From Trueperaceae bacterium (GTDB taxonomy: Bacteria; Deinococcota; Deinococci; Deinococcales; Trueperaceae): DNA of 41,461 bases. The stretch covers positions 1-41,461 of the forward strand of contig REEJ01000176.1 in assembly GCA_007695125.1 (NCBI GenBank), written 5' to 3'. The translations under genes and the position numbers were made by a program. The notes beneath the pieces are model-generated. The model ran no database searches, was not told where the DNA came from, and saw only the letters and a list, made by a program, of their open reading frames with translations. Positions 31,162 to 41,461 of the stretch are shown piece by piece; the stretch's first letter is position 1; the number at the start of each line of letters is the position of its first letter.

Positions 31162-32891
31162 GCGTCGATCAGCGTCGGCAGCACGCGTCTGCCGGCCACG
31201 TCGACCACGCCCTTGTCGCTGAGCTTCCAGTCCGGGCTGACGGTCAGCGGGAGCAGCGTCAGGAGGAGCACGGGGTGCTTGACGCCGACGCCGGCGTCGC
31301 GCAAGGCCTGCTCCAACGCGTCGAACAGCTCTGCAACGGCGTCGATCGGCTCGTCGCTGAGCAGCCCCGCGAGCGGCAACGGCAGCGTCACCGGTGTGGC
31401 TCCGTCGCCGGGCACGACGACCATGCCGCCACCCAGGGCGAGGAGCGCGTCGAGCGCCTCCTGCATCGCACGCGGCGTGCGGCCGAGCACGAACACGTTG
31501 TGGCTGTCGTGAGCGAAGGTCGCCGCCCAGGCGCCGCGTTCGAGCCCGAGCCCGGAGACCAGGCCGATCTCGAGCCGCTCGGGAGCGGCCTCGACGAGCG
31601 ACGCCCGTGGGATGACGGTCGCCAGGACCAGGTCGTCGTCGCGTGGCACACCGTCCGAGACGTGGACGAGGCGCTCGTCCAGGGTGGTGAAGCTGTTGAC
31701 CTGGTTCACGGCGATGACGCGCGCGCGGACCTCACGCGCGCCGGGGCCGGTCGGCAGCGCGAAGCGCTCCGCTGGGACGTGCTCGACGCGGTACGGGCTG
31801 GCGAGGAACGGCGCGTTGGGCGTCTCGACGGCCACTGGTCGCGCACGGCCGCCCTCGGCCACGCGCTCGCCGCCGCGGAAGACAAGTTGTGGAGGGAACG
31901 CGGTGACGTCGTCCATCACGAGGAAGTCGGCCTGCTTGCCCGGGGCGATGGCGCCCAGGTCGTCGAGACCGAGGTAGCTCGCGGGGCGCAGCGTCGCGGC
32001 CGCGAGGGCGTCGAGTGGATCCCATCCGAGCGACACCGCGGTCGTGATCAGCCGGCTCATGTGGCCGCCGACGAGGCGGTTGGGCATCACGTCGTCGGTG
32101 ATCAGCATGACGCGGCTCCGATCTGGCAGGGCCATGACGGCGTCCACCAGCTCGCTGCTGAGCGACTTCTCCTGCACCATCACCCACAACCCCTTGCGGA
32201 GCTGTTCGTGCAGCTTCGTCGGCGTCATGAGGGTGTGGTCGGAGCGGATGCCGTGCGCGACGTAACGCGACAGGTCGGGTCCGGTGAGCGTCGGGACGTG
32301 CCCCTCGAGGCTGAGTCCGGCCGCGGCGCCGGCGGCGAGCATCCCTTGTAGGTGCGTGTCGCCCGTGATCAGTCCCTGGAAGTCCATCATCTCGCCCAGC
32401 GCGACCACGCCGGGCTCCTCGGCCAGGCGCACGACGTCGTCGGGGGTGATGCTGGCGTTCGGTGTCTCGAGCTCGGCCGACGTCGCGGGGACGCAACTCG
32501 GGATCGCCGAGAGCACGCGCAACGGCAGACCGCGGGCGGCATGGATCATCCACAGGATGCCCTTGGGACCGAGCACGTTGCCGATCTCGTGCGGGTCTTG
32601 CAGCACCGTCGTCGTACCCCAGGGCAGCACGGCCTCGGCGAAGCGGCGCGGGGTGACCAGGCTGCTCTCGATGTGCATGTGGACGTCGAGCAGGCCCGGC
32701 ACCACGTAGGCGCCCGCGGCGTCGAGCACCTCGGTGGCGCTCACCACGCGCTCGTCGGGCGCGTCGCCCGCCTCGACCTCGACGAAGCGGCCGCGCTGGA
32801 TGGCGAACCAGCCGCGGTACGTGCTCTGCGTGATCACGTCGACGATGGTGGCGTCCGTGACCAGGGTATCGCGCCGAACGGCGGCGCTCAC
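31158..32891 (-). CDS. ade: Adenine deaminase family protein
   Basis: Amidohydrolase of 577 residues, the usual length for adenine deaminase (adenine to hypoxanthine). It shows GLLDVHMHIESSLVTP (metal-binding His-x-His), VLQDPHEIGNVLG, LGEMMDFQGL, LEGHVPTLTGPDL, ITDDVMPNRLVGGHMSRLI and the closing GVVDVAGRRVLPTLID. The usual Asp-His-Glu in the 'SDHE' motif reads SDHT here (Thr codon at 32232-32234), so the exact substrate is less sure. GTG 32891 overlaps the nucleoside-phosphorylase stop (GTGA), and VSAAVRRDTLVTDATIVD fits the family start. With its neighbours it forms a purine-salvage step. Confidence 0.9.
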   Translation of the reverse strand: MSAAVRRDTLVTDATIVDVITQSTYRGWFAIQRGRFVEVEAGDAPDERVVSATEVLDAAGAYVVPGLLDVHMHIESSLVTPRRFAEAVLPWGTTTVLQDPHEIGNVLGPKGILWMIHAARGLPLRVLSAIPSCVPATSAELETPNASITPDDVVRLAEEPGVVALGEMMDFQGLITGDTHLQGMLAAGAAAGLSLEGHVPTLTGPDLSRYVAHGIRSDHTLMTPTKLHEQLRKGLWVMVQEKSLSSELVDAVMALPDRSRVMLITDDVMPNRLVGGHMSRLITTAVSLGWDPLDALAAATLRPASYLGLDDLGAIAPGKQADFLVMDDVTAFPPQLVFRGGERVAEGGRARPVAVETPNAPFLASPYRVEHVPAERFALPTGPGAREVRARVIAVNQVNSFTTLDERLVHVSDGVPRDDDLVLATVIPRASLVEAAPERLEIGLVSGLGLERGAWAATFAHDSHNVFVLGRTPRAMQEALDALLALGGGMVVVPGDGATPVTLPLPLAGLLSDEPIDAVAELFDALEQALRDAGVGVKHPVLLLTLLPLTVSPDWKLSDKGVVDVAGRRVLPTLIDA

Positions 32892-33636
32892 GTGCGCCGC
32901 GCCGCGTGGAGGTCGTCGACGGCGCGCATGGCGATCTGGATCGTGGTCGCCTCGGCGCGCTGGAAGATCGCCTCCTTCTCGGCCTGCGTCGGCTGTTCGC
33001 TCAGCAGGATGTTGCTGTCGGTGCCGAGGACGGCGCCGACCTTGACCCCGCGCACGGCGCCGACGACGAAGACGGTGGCGCACTCCTGCTCGGCGGCCAC
33101 CACGTTGCTGGCCGTCAGCAACGCGTTGAGACCATCGTCACGGCGGTAGAAGGCGTCGCGGGTGTAGACGATGCCCTCGAGCGCGCGCTCGCCGAGTTCC
33201 GCCTCGGCGGCGTGTCGGAGGGCGAGCGTGACGTCGAGGTCGGCGACGGCCGGGAACGGCAACGGCATGTAGTCGAGCGAGGTGCCGTCACCGCGGAAGG
33301 CGCCCGTGACCACGACGACGGAGCCGATCGGGAGTCCGGGGCGTCGGCCACCGGCGGAGCCGACGCGGATGAAGTGGGTCGCGCCCACCCGGATGAGCTC
33401 TTCGACGGCGATCGAGGCCGAGGGCCCACCGATGCCGGTCGAGCAGACGCTGATCGGCGTGCCCGCCGGCGTCGTACCGGTGTAGAGGACGTACTCCCTA
33501 TGGCGAGCGACGAGCGTGGCGCTGCCGAACGCCTCGGCGATGCGCTCGGCACGCCCCGGATCGCCGGGGATCAGGACGTACGGCGCGACGTCGCCGGGCG
33601 CGGCGCGGATGTGGCGTTGGACGGCTGGGGCATCGG

Positions 33637-33640
<4 letters not shown>
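32888..33640 (-). CDS. Nucleoside phosphorylase (uridine/purine nucleoside phosphorylase type)
   Basis: A 250-residue PNP/UDP-family enzyme that splits nucleosides with phosphate. It has the phosphate-binding PGDPGRAERIAE (about residue 25), STGIGGPSASIAVEELI, FIRVGSAGG, the base-pocket region FAYRRDD-like YTRDAFYRRDDG, and VAAEQECATVFVVGAVRGVKVG, which replaces the common VEMECATLF. Overall it is closest to uridine phosphorylase and PNP of the hexameric type. Start and stop overlap its neighbours by 4 bases. It acts with the adenine deaminase in the same operon, so purine nucleosides are a plausible substrate. Confidence 0.88.
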
Positions 33641-35752
<2,112 letters not shown>

Positions 35753-35756
<4 letters not shown>

Positions 35757-36619
35757 GACCCGCTCCGAAGACGCGGGTCGGTCGCGTCGTTGAGGCCGTC
35801 GCCGAACAGGTTGAAGCCGAGCACCGCGAGCGAGATCGCGACCCCTGGGAAGACGCTCATCCACCAGGCGCGCTGCACGAAGCCTTGGGCGGTGTTCAGC
35901 ATGCCGCCCCAGCTGCGCAGGTTCGGATCGCCTAGGCCGAAGAAGCCGAGGCTCGCCTCGAGCAGGATCGCCTGGGCGATATCCAGGGACGCGACCACGA
36001 TCACCGGCGCCAACACGTTCGGCAGGATCTCGCGGAAGATGATCCTGACGGGCCTCATACCGAGGACGCGCGCGGCGTCGACGTAGGGCAGCGTGCGGTG
36101 GCGCAGGAACTGGCTGCGCACCAAGCGGGCGGTCTGCGGCCAACTGAGGATGCCGATCACGAGGATCAGGTTGAAGAGCCCAGAACCGAAGAAGGCCACG
36201 ACGATCAGCGCCAACACGAAGCGCGGGATGATCTGGAAGAGCTCGGTGATCCGCATGAGGATCTCGTCCACGAGACCGCCGAAGAAACCGCTGACGGCGC
36301 CGATGAGGATGCCGATCACGGTGGCCGTGAAGGCCGCCGCAAGACCGACGATCAGCGACACGCGCGAGCCGTAGATGACGCCCGAGAGCACGTCGCGACC
36401 GAGGTGGTCGGTGCCGAGCAGGTGGCCAGCGCTGCCAGGCGGGAGGAAGGCGTTGCGAGAGGTGCTGAACGGGTCGTGCGGCGCAAGCCAGGGCGCCAGG
36501 ATCGCGACGAGCGCCAGCACGACGATCATGCCCAGCCCGAGAAGGCCCCGGCGCTGGCGCATGAGCTGGCCCCAGACGGCGGCTGCGCCGACCGTGGCGG
36601 CGGGAGCACTCGCGGCCAT
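35753..36619 (-). CDS. oppC: Peptide-type ABC transporter permease (OppC/DppC-like)
   Basis: A 288-residue inner-membrane permease. The N-terminal OppC segment (RGLLGLGMIVVLALVAILAPWLAPHDPF) is followed by LLGTDHLGRDVLSGVIYGSRVSL, the family signature, and by the ATPase contact loop YVDAARVLGMRPVRIIFREILPNVLAP. Six helices are visible. The ATG shares one base with the OppB stop (TGATG). Confidence 0.95.
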
Positions 36620-37608
36620 CAGTAACGCACCCGTGGGTCGGCCAGCGCGTACGCGATGTCGGTGACGAGGTTCACCAGGATGACGGTGATCGACACGAGC
36701 AGGAGGATACCGAGCAGGACCGGGTAGTCGCGCGTGAAGATCGAGTCGTACATCAGCCGCCCGACACCGGGCCAGCCGAACACGGTCTCGACCAGCGCGG
36801 AGCCGGCCACGATGAAGCTGAAGTTGTACCCGATCACGGTGATGATCGGCAGCGCAGCGGCGCGGAGCCCGTGCTCCCACAAGACCCGCCGCTCCGACAG
36901 GCCGCGGGCGCGCGCGGCGAGGATGTAGTCGGCGTTCATGACCTCGAGCAGGCTGGCGCGCGTCAAGCGGGTCGTGATCGCCATGTACCGGAACGACAGC
37001 GCCAGCACGGGCAGGATCATGTGGCGCGCCTGATCCCAGACGGCGTCCAGACCGACGTACTCGGCCCGGATGCTGCGAAAGCCGCCGGCGGGGAGCCAGC
37101 CGAGCCAGACGGCGAAGACCAGGATCAAGATCTGGCCGAGCCAGAACTCGGGGATCGAGTAGCCCGCGAGGGCGAAGCCCGTCGCGCCGCCGTCGACCGC
37201 GGAGTTCGGGCGACGGGCCGCCCACACGCCCAGCACGACGCCGACGAAGGTCGCGAGGACCACGGTGGTGAGCATGAGCAGCAGCGTCCGACCCAGACGT
37301 TGGGCGACGAGGTCGAGCACGGGCTGCCGGTTGGCGAAGCTGAAGCCGAGGTCACCGCGCACCACGCTGCCCAGGTACCTGGCCAGGCGCTCGGGGACGC
37401 TCTGGTCGAGACCGTACTGGGCGCGGACGCGTTCGACGTACTCCGGCGGTGCCGGGAACTCGCCGATGAGGGCCGTCACCGGATCGCCGGGCGCGAGCGA
37501 GATCAGCAGGAAGTTCACGACGATCACGCCGAGCACGAGCGGCACGGCGTTGACGAGGCGCTCGAGGGCATACGCCCCGAGCGCCTTCGTGCCTCGCCCC
37601 GCGCTCAC
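36619..37608 (-). CDS. oppB: Peptide-type ABC transporter permease (OppB/DppB-like)
   Basis: A 329-residue permease. TM1 and the conserved LAPGDPVTAL (about residue 40) are followed by the extracytoplasmic RVRAQYGLDQSVPERLARYL stretch typical of OppB. The contact loop is YILAARARGLSERRVLWEHGLRAAALPI and the end is DIAYALADPRVRY. It is the first permease after the binding-protein gene, 78 bases away. Confidence 0.95.
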   Translation of the reverse strand: MSAGRGTKALGAYALERLVNAVPLVLGVIVVNFLLISLAPGDPVTALIGEFPAPPEYVERVRAQYGLDQSVPERLARYLGSVVRGDLGFSFANRQPVLDLVAQRLGRTLLLMLTTVVLATFVGVVLGVWAARRPNSAVDGGATGFALAGYSIPEFWLGQILILVFAVWLGWLPAGGFRSIRAEYVGLDAVWDQARHMILPVLALSFRYMAITTRLTRASLLEVMNADYILAARARGLSERRVLWEHGLRAAALPIITVIGYNFSFIVAGSALVETVFGWPGVGRLMYDSIFTRDYPVLLGILLLVSITVILVNLVTDIAYALADPRVRY

Positions 37609-37686
37609 GCGGGCCTACCGGGTGTGGTCTGCACCGACGTCAGCGCTGGTTGCGCGGTCGCCGGCGGTGCTGGGCCGTCGACACGC

Positions 37687-39237
37687 TCAGCGCGCCAACC
37701 ACGCGAACTCGAGACCGTCGCGTTGGTCGAAGCGCACGAGCAGGCCCCGCAGGTTGGCGGCCGCGGCCTGGGTGGAGAGTTCGTCGAAGATCGGCAGCGT
37801 GGGGACGTCCTGCGCCAAGATCGCCATCACCTCGGCGTACGCGTCGGCGCGGGCGTCACGGTCGGCGAGGCCGGCGGCGGCGTTGAGGAGCTCGTCGACC
37901 TCGGGGTTGGCGTACCCGGTCGCGTTGACGAAGTTGGCGCCGCGCTCGGCGCTGAGGTAGATGCGGTGGTACCCGATCGCGGGGTCCCCGCTGGAGGTGA
38001 ACGACTGCATCGAGAGGTCGTAGTCGCGACCGTAGACGCGCTCGACCATGACGGAGCGCTCGACCGGCTGCACGTTGAGCGTGATGCCGACCTGGCGCAA
38101 GTTGTCGCGCATGATCTCCGCCGCGGCCGCGAACGCTCCGCGGGCGCTGTCGTAGACGAAGGTGAGCGTCAGGTCGCCGACACCGGCCTCGGCCAACAGC
38201 TCGCGGGCGCGCTCGGGGTCGTACGGGTAGAGCGTGCGGTAGTCGGTCGCCTCGTCGTAGGCGTAGGCGAAGCCGGCACCGAAGGGCCCGCCGGCGACCT
38301 CACCGAGGCCTCCCTGGGCCTGCTCGACGATCTGCTCGCGGTCGATGGCGAACATGAGTGCTTGGCGCACGCGCGCGTCGGCCAGGGCGGGGTTGTCGGT
38401 GTTCACGAACACGAAGTAGAGCGACGGGATGGTCAGGCCCTTCCAGACCTCGATGTTGGGGTTGGCATCGAGCCGGTCGAGGTCGGCGGGGGGCATGTAG
38501 AAGCCCCACACGACGTCGGCCTCGCCCACCTCGAGCGCCACCGAGCGGGCGGCGTCTTGCGGCACGACGCGGTAGATCAGGCGATCGAGCAGGGCGTTGT
38601 CCAGGAAGTAGTCCTCGAAGCGCTCGAGCGTGACGCGCTCGCCTCGGACCCACTCGACGAAGCGGAACGGGCCGCTGCCGATGGGCGCCTCGTTGGCGGG
38701 GTTGGTGAGCGGATCGGTGCCCTCGAAGACGTGCTTGGGCAGGATCGGCGCCTCGAACACGGTCAGCAGGTTGATCAAGGGCGCGTAGGGCTGCGTGAGC
38801 TCGATCACCACGGTGGCGTCGTCGGGGGCGGTGATGCTCTCGATGTTGCGGTAGGCGTTGAGGAAGCGGCCGTGATTCGGTGCGAGCACCTCCTCCATCG
38901 TGAACACCACGTCGGCGCTCGTGACGGGCGTGCCGTCGTGGAAGGTGGCCGACCTCAGCGTGAAGGTGTAGACGAGGTCGTCGTCGGAGACGGTCCACGA
39001 CTCGGCGAGCTCACCGCGGGGCACGCCGTCGCGGTCGAGGTAGACGAGGGCGCTGTAGAGGCTGGCGCCGACCGCGCCGATCGGGTAGCCGGTGCTGATG
39101 GCGGCGTTCAGGTGCTCGGGGTCGCTACCCAGCACGACGATGGCCGTGCCGCCGGGGGTCGGCGTCTCCACCTGCGCGAGCGCATGGCCGAAGAGCCAGG
39201 CCAACGTGAGGGCGAGCAGGACGAGGGGCGTGCGCAT
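37687..39237 (-). CDS. Peptide-type ABC transporter substrate-binding protein (family 5)
   Basis: A 516-residue secreted receptor. The signal peptide is MRTPLVLLALTLAWLFGHALA followed by Q, with no lipobox Cys, so it would be soluble or held by other means. Family 5 features include YSALVYLDRDGVPRGELAESWTVSDD, YTFTLRSATFHDGTPVTSADVVFTMEEV, VRQALMFAIDREQIVEQ and YDPERARELLAEAG. A GGAGGT ribosome-binding site is 6 bases before the ATG. It heads the eight-gene transport and salvage operon that runs to 30013. Family 5 receptors bind peptides, but also nickel, glutathione, sugars and nucleotide-peptides, so the ligand is open. Confidence 0.93.
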   Translation of the reverse strand: MRTPLVLLALTLAWLFGHALAQVETPTPGGTAIVVLGSDPEHLNAAISTGYPIGAVGASLYSALVYLDRDGVPRGELAESWTVSDDDLVYTFTLRSATFHDGTPVTSADVVFTMEEVLAPNHGRFLNAYRNIESITAPDDATVVIELTQPYAPLINLLTVFEAPILPKHVFEGTDPLTNPANEAPIGSGPFRFVEWVRGERVTLERFEDYFLDNALLDRLIYRVVPQDAARSVALEVGEADVVWGFYMPPADLDRLDANPNIEVWKGLTIPSLYFVFVNTDNPALADARVRQALMFAIDREQIVEQAQGGLGEVAGGPFGAGFAYAYDEATDYRTLYPYDPERARELLAEAGVGDLTLTFVYDSARGAFAAAAEIMRDNLRQVGITLNVQPVERSVMVERVYGRDYDLSMQSFTSSGDPAIGYHRIYLSAERGANFVNATGYANPEVDELLNAAAGLADRDARADAYAEVMAILAQDVPTLPIFDELSTQAAAANLRGLLVRFDQRDGLEFAWLAR

Positions 39238-39327
39238 GTGTGGACCTCCAAGGTCGAGTGGACGGTGACGAACGGATCGCATCGAGGGGACGGGGGTCGA
39301 GCGAACTGGGTCGCCCGTGCGAACGCC

Positions 39328-39333
39328 AGTCTA
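39328..39333 (-). promoter_or_regulatory. -10 box of the transport/salvage operon
   Basis: TAGACT on the minus strand, about 90 bases before the binding-protein start; the same hexamer serves the Rrf2 and response-regulator promoters. No convincing -35. The leader of about 85 bases ends in a GGAGGT ribosome-binding site. Confidence 0.4.
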
Positions 39334-39350
39334 TCGCGTCGGCGTGCGCG

Positions 39351-39794
39351 TCACTTGCGCTGCCAGGGCCAACGCCACGACCGGCGCTCGCTCGGCGAAT
39401 CGTCGTCACGGCGCTCGAAGTCACGCGCGACGACCTCGTCTTCGATGTTCAGGCTGTCGTCGCCGGCGAGGGACTCGACGTGGTGGCGCAGCTCGTGCGT
39501 CAGCGTCTCCCACATCTCCTCCTCCCAGTCGAACTCGGGGTCGTCGCCGGCCACGTGGACGAAGCTGCCGTAGTACAGCGCAACGTGGCGCCCGAGCCCC
39601 TCGCCGGCGCCGAGGAACTGCTCGCTGCCGGGGTCGAGGTACTCGCCCATGCGCCAGACGTCGACGAAGTCCTCTTCGGGCTTGGCCTCTTCGATGGCGT
39701 GGACGCCTTGCAGGCCGCGCATGAACTCGGGCGGCAGCTCGTCGACCATCTCCGCCAGGACGCGGCGGAAGCGTGCGTACGTCATCCTCGGCAT
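39351..39794 (-). CDS. Zincin-like metallopeptidase family protein
   Basis: A 147-residue (or 144-residue) cytoplasmic protein with ETLTHELRHHVESLAGDD near residue 94. This holds the HExxH zinc site, here HELRH, with a downstream Glu. It matches the small bacterial zincin family, formerly DUF1025, of unknown substrate. The N-terminus (RMTYARFRRVLAEMVDELPPEF) and the acidic middle fit. Two ATGs, at 39794 and 39785, are possible. The C-terminal 25 residues are Arg/Trp-rich. It follows surE by 17 bases. Confidence 0.85.
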   Translation of the reverse strand: MPRMTYARFRRVLAEMVDELPPEFMRGLQGVHAIEEAKPEEDFVDVWRMGEYLDPGSEQFLGAGEGLGRHVALYYGSFVHVAGDDPEFDWEEEMWETLTHELRHHVESLAGDDSLNIEDEVVARDFERRDDDSPSERRSWRWPWQRK

Positions 39795-39811
39795 CCCTAC
39801 CCCCGCGCGGC

Positions 39812-40543
39812 TCAGCGGTCCTGGAGCGTGCGCAGGACGCGCTCGAGGCGTTGGTCGTCGGTGACGTCGAGACGCAGCGGCGTCATGGAGACGTATCCAT
39901 GCTCGATGGCCCAGCGATCGGTGCCGGTCTCGACCTGCTCGCGCGGCTCCTCACCGAACCAGTAGTGGGTGCGCCCCATCGGGTCCTCGCCCGGGATGAC
40001 GTAGCCGTCGTAGTGGCGCACGCTCTGCCGCGTCCAGCGCAGTCCTTTCGGCTGCAGCGGGAAGTTCACGTTGAGCAGCGGCAGGTCGTCGAGATCGAGG
40101 AAGAGCTCGATGACCTGACGGAGATATGGCTCGAACACGCCGTAATCTACGGGGTCGTCGCTCGAGGGGCCGCTGAAGGCGATCGCGGGGATGCTCAGGA
40201 AGGCAGCTTGCATGGCGGCGCTCACCGTCCCGGAGTGGCGGATGTTGTGGCCGATGTTGAGCCCCAGGTTGATGCCTGAGAGCACCAGGTCGACCTTGTC
40301 CCAGTGGTGCGCGCCGAGGGCGACCGCGTCTGCCGGCGTGCCGTCGACCCGGTACGCATCGAGACCGTCGATGCGGGTGCGGTGGTAGTGGAGCGGTCGC
40401 CTGACGGTGATCGCGTGGCCCATCGCCGATTGCTCGACGTCGGGAGCGACCACGCGAACGTCACCGTAGTCCTGAGCGACGCGGGCGAGCGCGAGGATAC
40501 CGGGGCTGTGGACCCCGTCGTCGTTGCTCACGAGGATGCGCAT
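39812..40543 (-). CDS. surE: 5'-/3'-nucleotidase SurE
   Basis: Nucleoside-monophosphate phosphatase of 243 residues, cytoplasmic and metal-dependent. The family start MRILVSNDDGVHSPGI has the Asp-Asp metal ligands. VVAPDVEQSAMGHAIT, GTPADAVALGAHHW and LVLSGINLGLNIGHNIRHSGTVSAAMQAA complete the active site. A -10-like TACACT (40555-40560) lies 11 bases upstream of the ATG, in the 28 bases after polA. It may therefore be read both with polA and alone. Confidence 0.95.
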   Translation of the reverse strand: MRILVSNDDGVHSPGILALARVAQDYGDVRVVAPDVEQSAMGHAITVRRPLHYHRTRIDGLDAYRVDGTPADAVALGAHHWDKVDLVLSGINLGLNIGHNIRHSGTVSAAMQAAFLSIPAIAFSGPSSDDPVDYGVFEPYLRQVIELFLDLDDLPLLNVNFPLQPKGLRWTRQSVRHYDGYVIPGEDPMGRTHYWFGEEPREQVETGTDRWAIEHGYVSMTPLRLDVTDDQRLERVLRTLQDR

Positions 40544-40571
40544 AACTGCCGCGCAGTGTACCGCGCTCCCG

Positions 40572-41461
40572 TCAGCCCTTCCCCTCGAGCCAGTTCGGCC
40601 CGACCGAGGCATCCACCACGAGCGGCACGCGCAGCTCGAGCGCGTTGGCCATGGCGTCGACGGTGATCGAGGTGGCGCGCTCGGCCTCCGCCTTCGGGGT
40701 CTCGAGCACGAGTTCGTCGTGGACCTGGATGAGCATGCGCGTCGCCATACCGGCGGCGTCGAGGCGCTCGGCGAGGTGCACCATGGCGAGCTTGATCAGG
40801 TCTGCGGCGGAGCCCTGTATGACGGTGTTGATCGCGAGCCGCTCGCCCAACGCGCGCTCGTTCGGGTTGCGGCTGTGCACCTGCGGGATCGGTCGGCGCC
40901 TGCCGAGGATGGTCTCGACGACGCCGGTCTCCTTCGCCTCCTCGATGCAGCGCTGGAGGAAGCGATCGAGACCGGTGTAGCGCGCCTTGTAGGCCTCGAT
41001 GAACGCGCGCGCGTCCGACTGCGGGATGCGCAGCGTGCGCGCCAGGCCGAACGCACCCTGACCGTAGACGATGCCGAAGTTGACGGTCTTGGCCACGCGG
41101 CGTTGGTCGGCGCCGACCTCGCCCAACGGCAACTCGAAGATCTGCGAGGCGACGTAGGCATGGATGTCGATCCCCTCGCGGAAGGCCCGCAACAGTTCCT
41201 CGTCCTCCGAGAAGTGCGCCAAGAAGCGCAGCTCGACCTGCGAGTAGTCGGCGGCCAGCAGCAGGTGATCTTCGTCGCGCGCCACGAACGCCCGGCGGAT
41301 CTCACGGCCCGCGTCGCTGCGGATCGGGATGTTCTGGATGTTCGGGTCCGACGACGACAGCCGGCCGGTCGCGGCGCCGACCTGATGGAAGCTGGCGTGC
41401 AGCCGCCCGGTGCGCTTCGACACGAAGCTCGGCAGCGGGTCGACGTAGGTGCCGAGCAGCT
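40572..41461 (-). CDS. polA: DNA polymerase I, C-terminal part (gene runs off the right edge)
   Basis: The polymerase domain of a family A polymerase; about 296 residues are visible and the 5' part is outside the window. Motif A is LAADYSQVELRFLAHFS with the catalytic Asp, motif B is RRVAKTVNFGIVYGQGAFGLA (Lys and Phe of the O-helix kept) and motif C is MLIQVHDELVLETP with the second catalytic Asp. SDPNIQNIPIRSDAGREIRRAF also matches. The Phe in motif B is the E. coli-type residue that discriminates against dideoxynucleotides. Confidence 0.96.
   Translation of the reverse strand, partial: LLGTYVDPLPSFVSKRTGRLHASFHQVGAATGRLSSSDPNIQNIPIRSDAGREIRRAFVARDEDHLLLAADYSQVELRFLAHFSEDEELLRAFREGIDIHAYVASQIFELPLGEVGADQRRVAKTVNFGIVYGQGAFGLARTLRIPQSDARAFIEAYKARYTGLDRFLQRCIEEAKETGVVETILGRRRPIPQVHSRNPNERALGERLAINTVIQGSAADLIKLAMVHLAERLDAAGMATRMLIQVHDELVLETPKAEAERATSITVDAMANALELRVPLVVDASVGPNWLEGKG

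Noticed and set aside
36871-39573. A 900-residue open frame on the plus strand
   Set aside because: It is antisense to oppB and the binding-protein gene; Asp/Val/Gly/Arg-rich composition without domains is the usual shadow of high-GC3 coding sequence.

Overview
The window is high-GC (around two thirds or more, by eye), tightly packed bacterial chromosome with very high third-position GC. Genes are mostly on the minus strand, in long operons whose start and stop codons overlap (ATGA, GTGA, TGATG). Many single genes and operon heads lack a Shine-Dalgarno sequence and instead have a TAnnnT -10 hexamer 6-8 bases before the start codon, which implies leaderless mRNAs. That habit, the GC content and the gene content (Deinococcus-like SbcCD, DUF302, a DUF2249/YwiC/DUF454 cluster) fit Deinococcota, possibly a Trueperaceae-like lineage. 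This placement is an inference; no rRNA or tRNA gene is visible.

Layout. 1-7260: a hydrogen-uptake operon on the minus strand, led by an Rrf2-type [Fe-S] regulator and followed by group 1 [NiFe]-hydrogenase small subunit, large subunit, cytochrome b and maturation protease, then hypA, hypB and hypF (hypF cut by the window edge). 7365-13130: an enolase-superfamily racemase/OSBS, DNA polymerase IV, beta-carbonic anhydrase, a small membrane protein, an Lgt-like/TlpA fusion, a renalase-like FAD enzyme and a DUF302 protein. Three promoters here carry the same palindrome, ATACCC-N5-GGGTAT, fused to the -10 box, which looks like a CsoR/CstR-type regulon. 13127-18311: a sugar ABC importer (binding protein, two permeases with unusual extra segments, no ATPase) plus a glycosyltransferase. 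18680-20400: YwiC-like, DUF2249 and DUF454 genes. 20460-22120: a three-gene operon of two homologous four-helix membrane proteins and a secreted DOMON-like protein, under a promoter with a perfect inverted repeat and next to a Fur-family regulator. 22114-25067: that regulator, a two-component system and a small secreted protein. 25240-29447: sbcD-sbcC. 29463-39237: a redoxin, then an eight-gene operon of a peptide-type ABC importer with a nucleoside phosphorylase, an adenine deaminase and an M20 peptidase. 39351-41461: a zincin, surE and the 3' part of polA.

How the parts work together. The first operon encodes a periplasm-facing, membrane-anchored uptake hydrogenase and much of the machinery to build its NiFe centre; hypC, hypD and hypE are not in view and may lie beyond the left edge. 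The opp-like operon couples import of a small solute to cleavage of nucleosides, deamination of purines and peptide hydrolysis, so it looks like salvage of a nucleoside- or peptide-containing nutrient. The DOMON operon is the best candidate for an undescribed system: a secreted putative heme-binding domain with two small membrane proteins rich in histidine, resembling in outline the DOMON/cytochrome b561 electron-transfer pairs.
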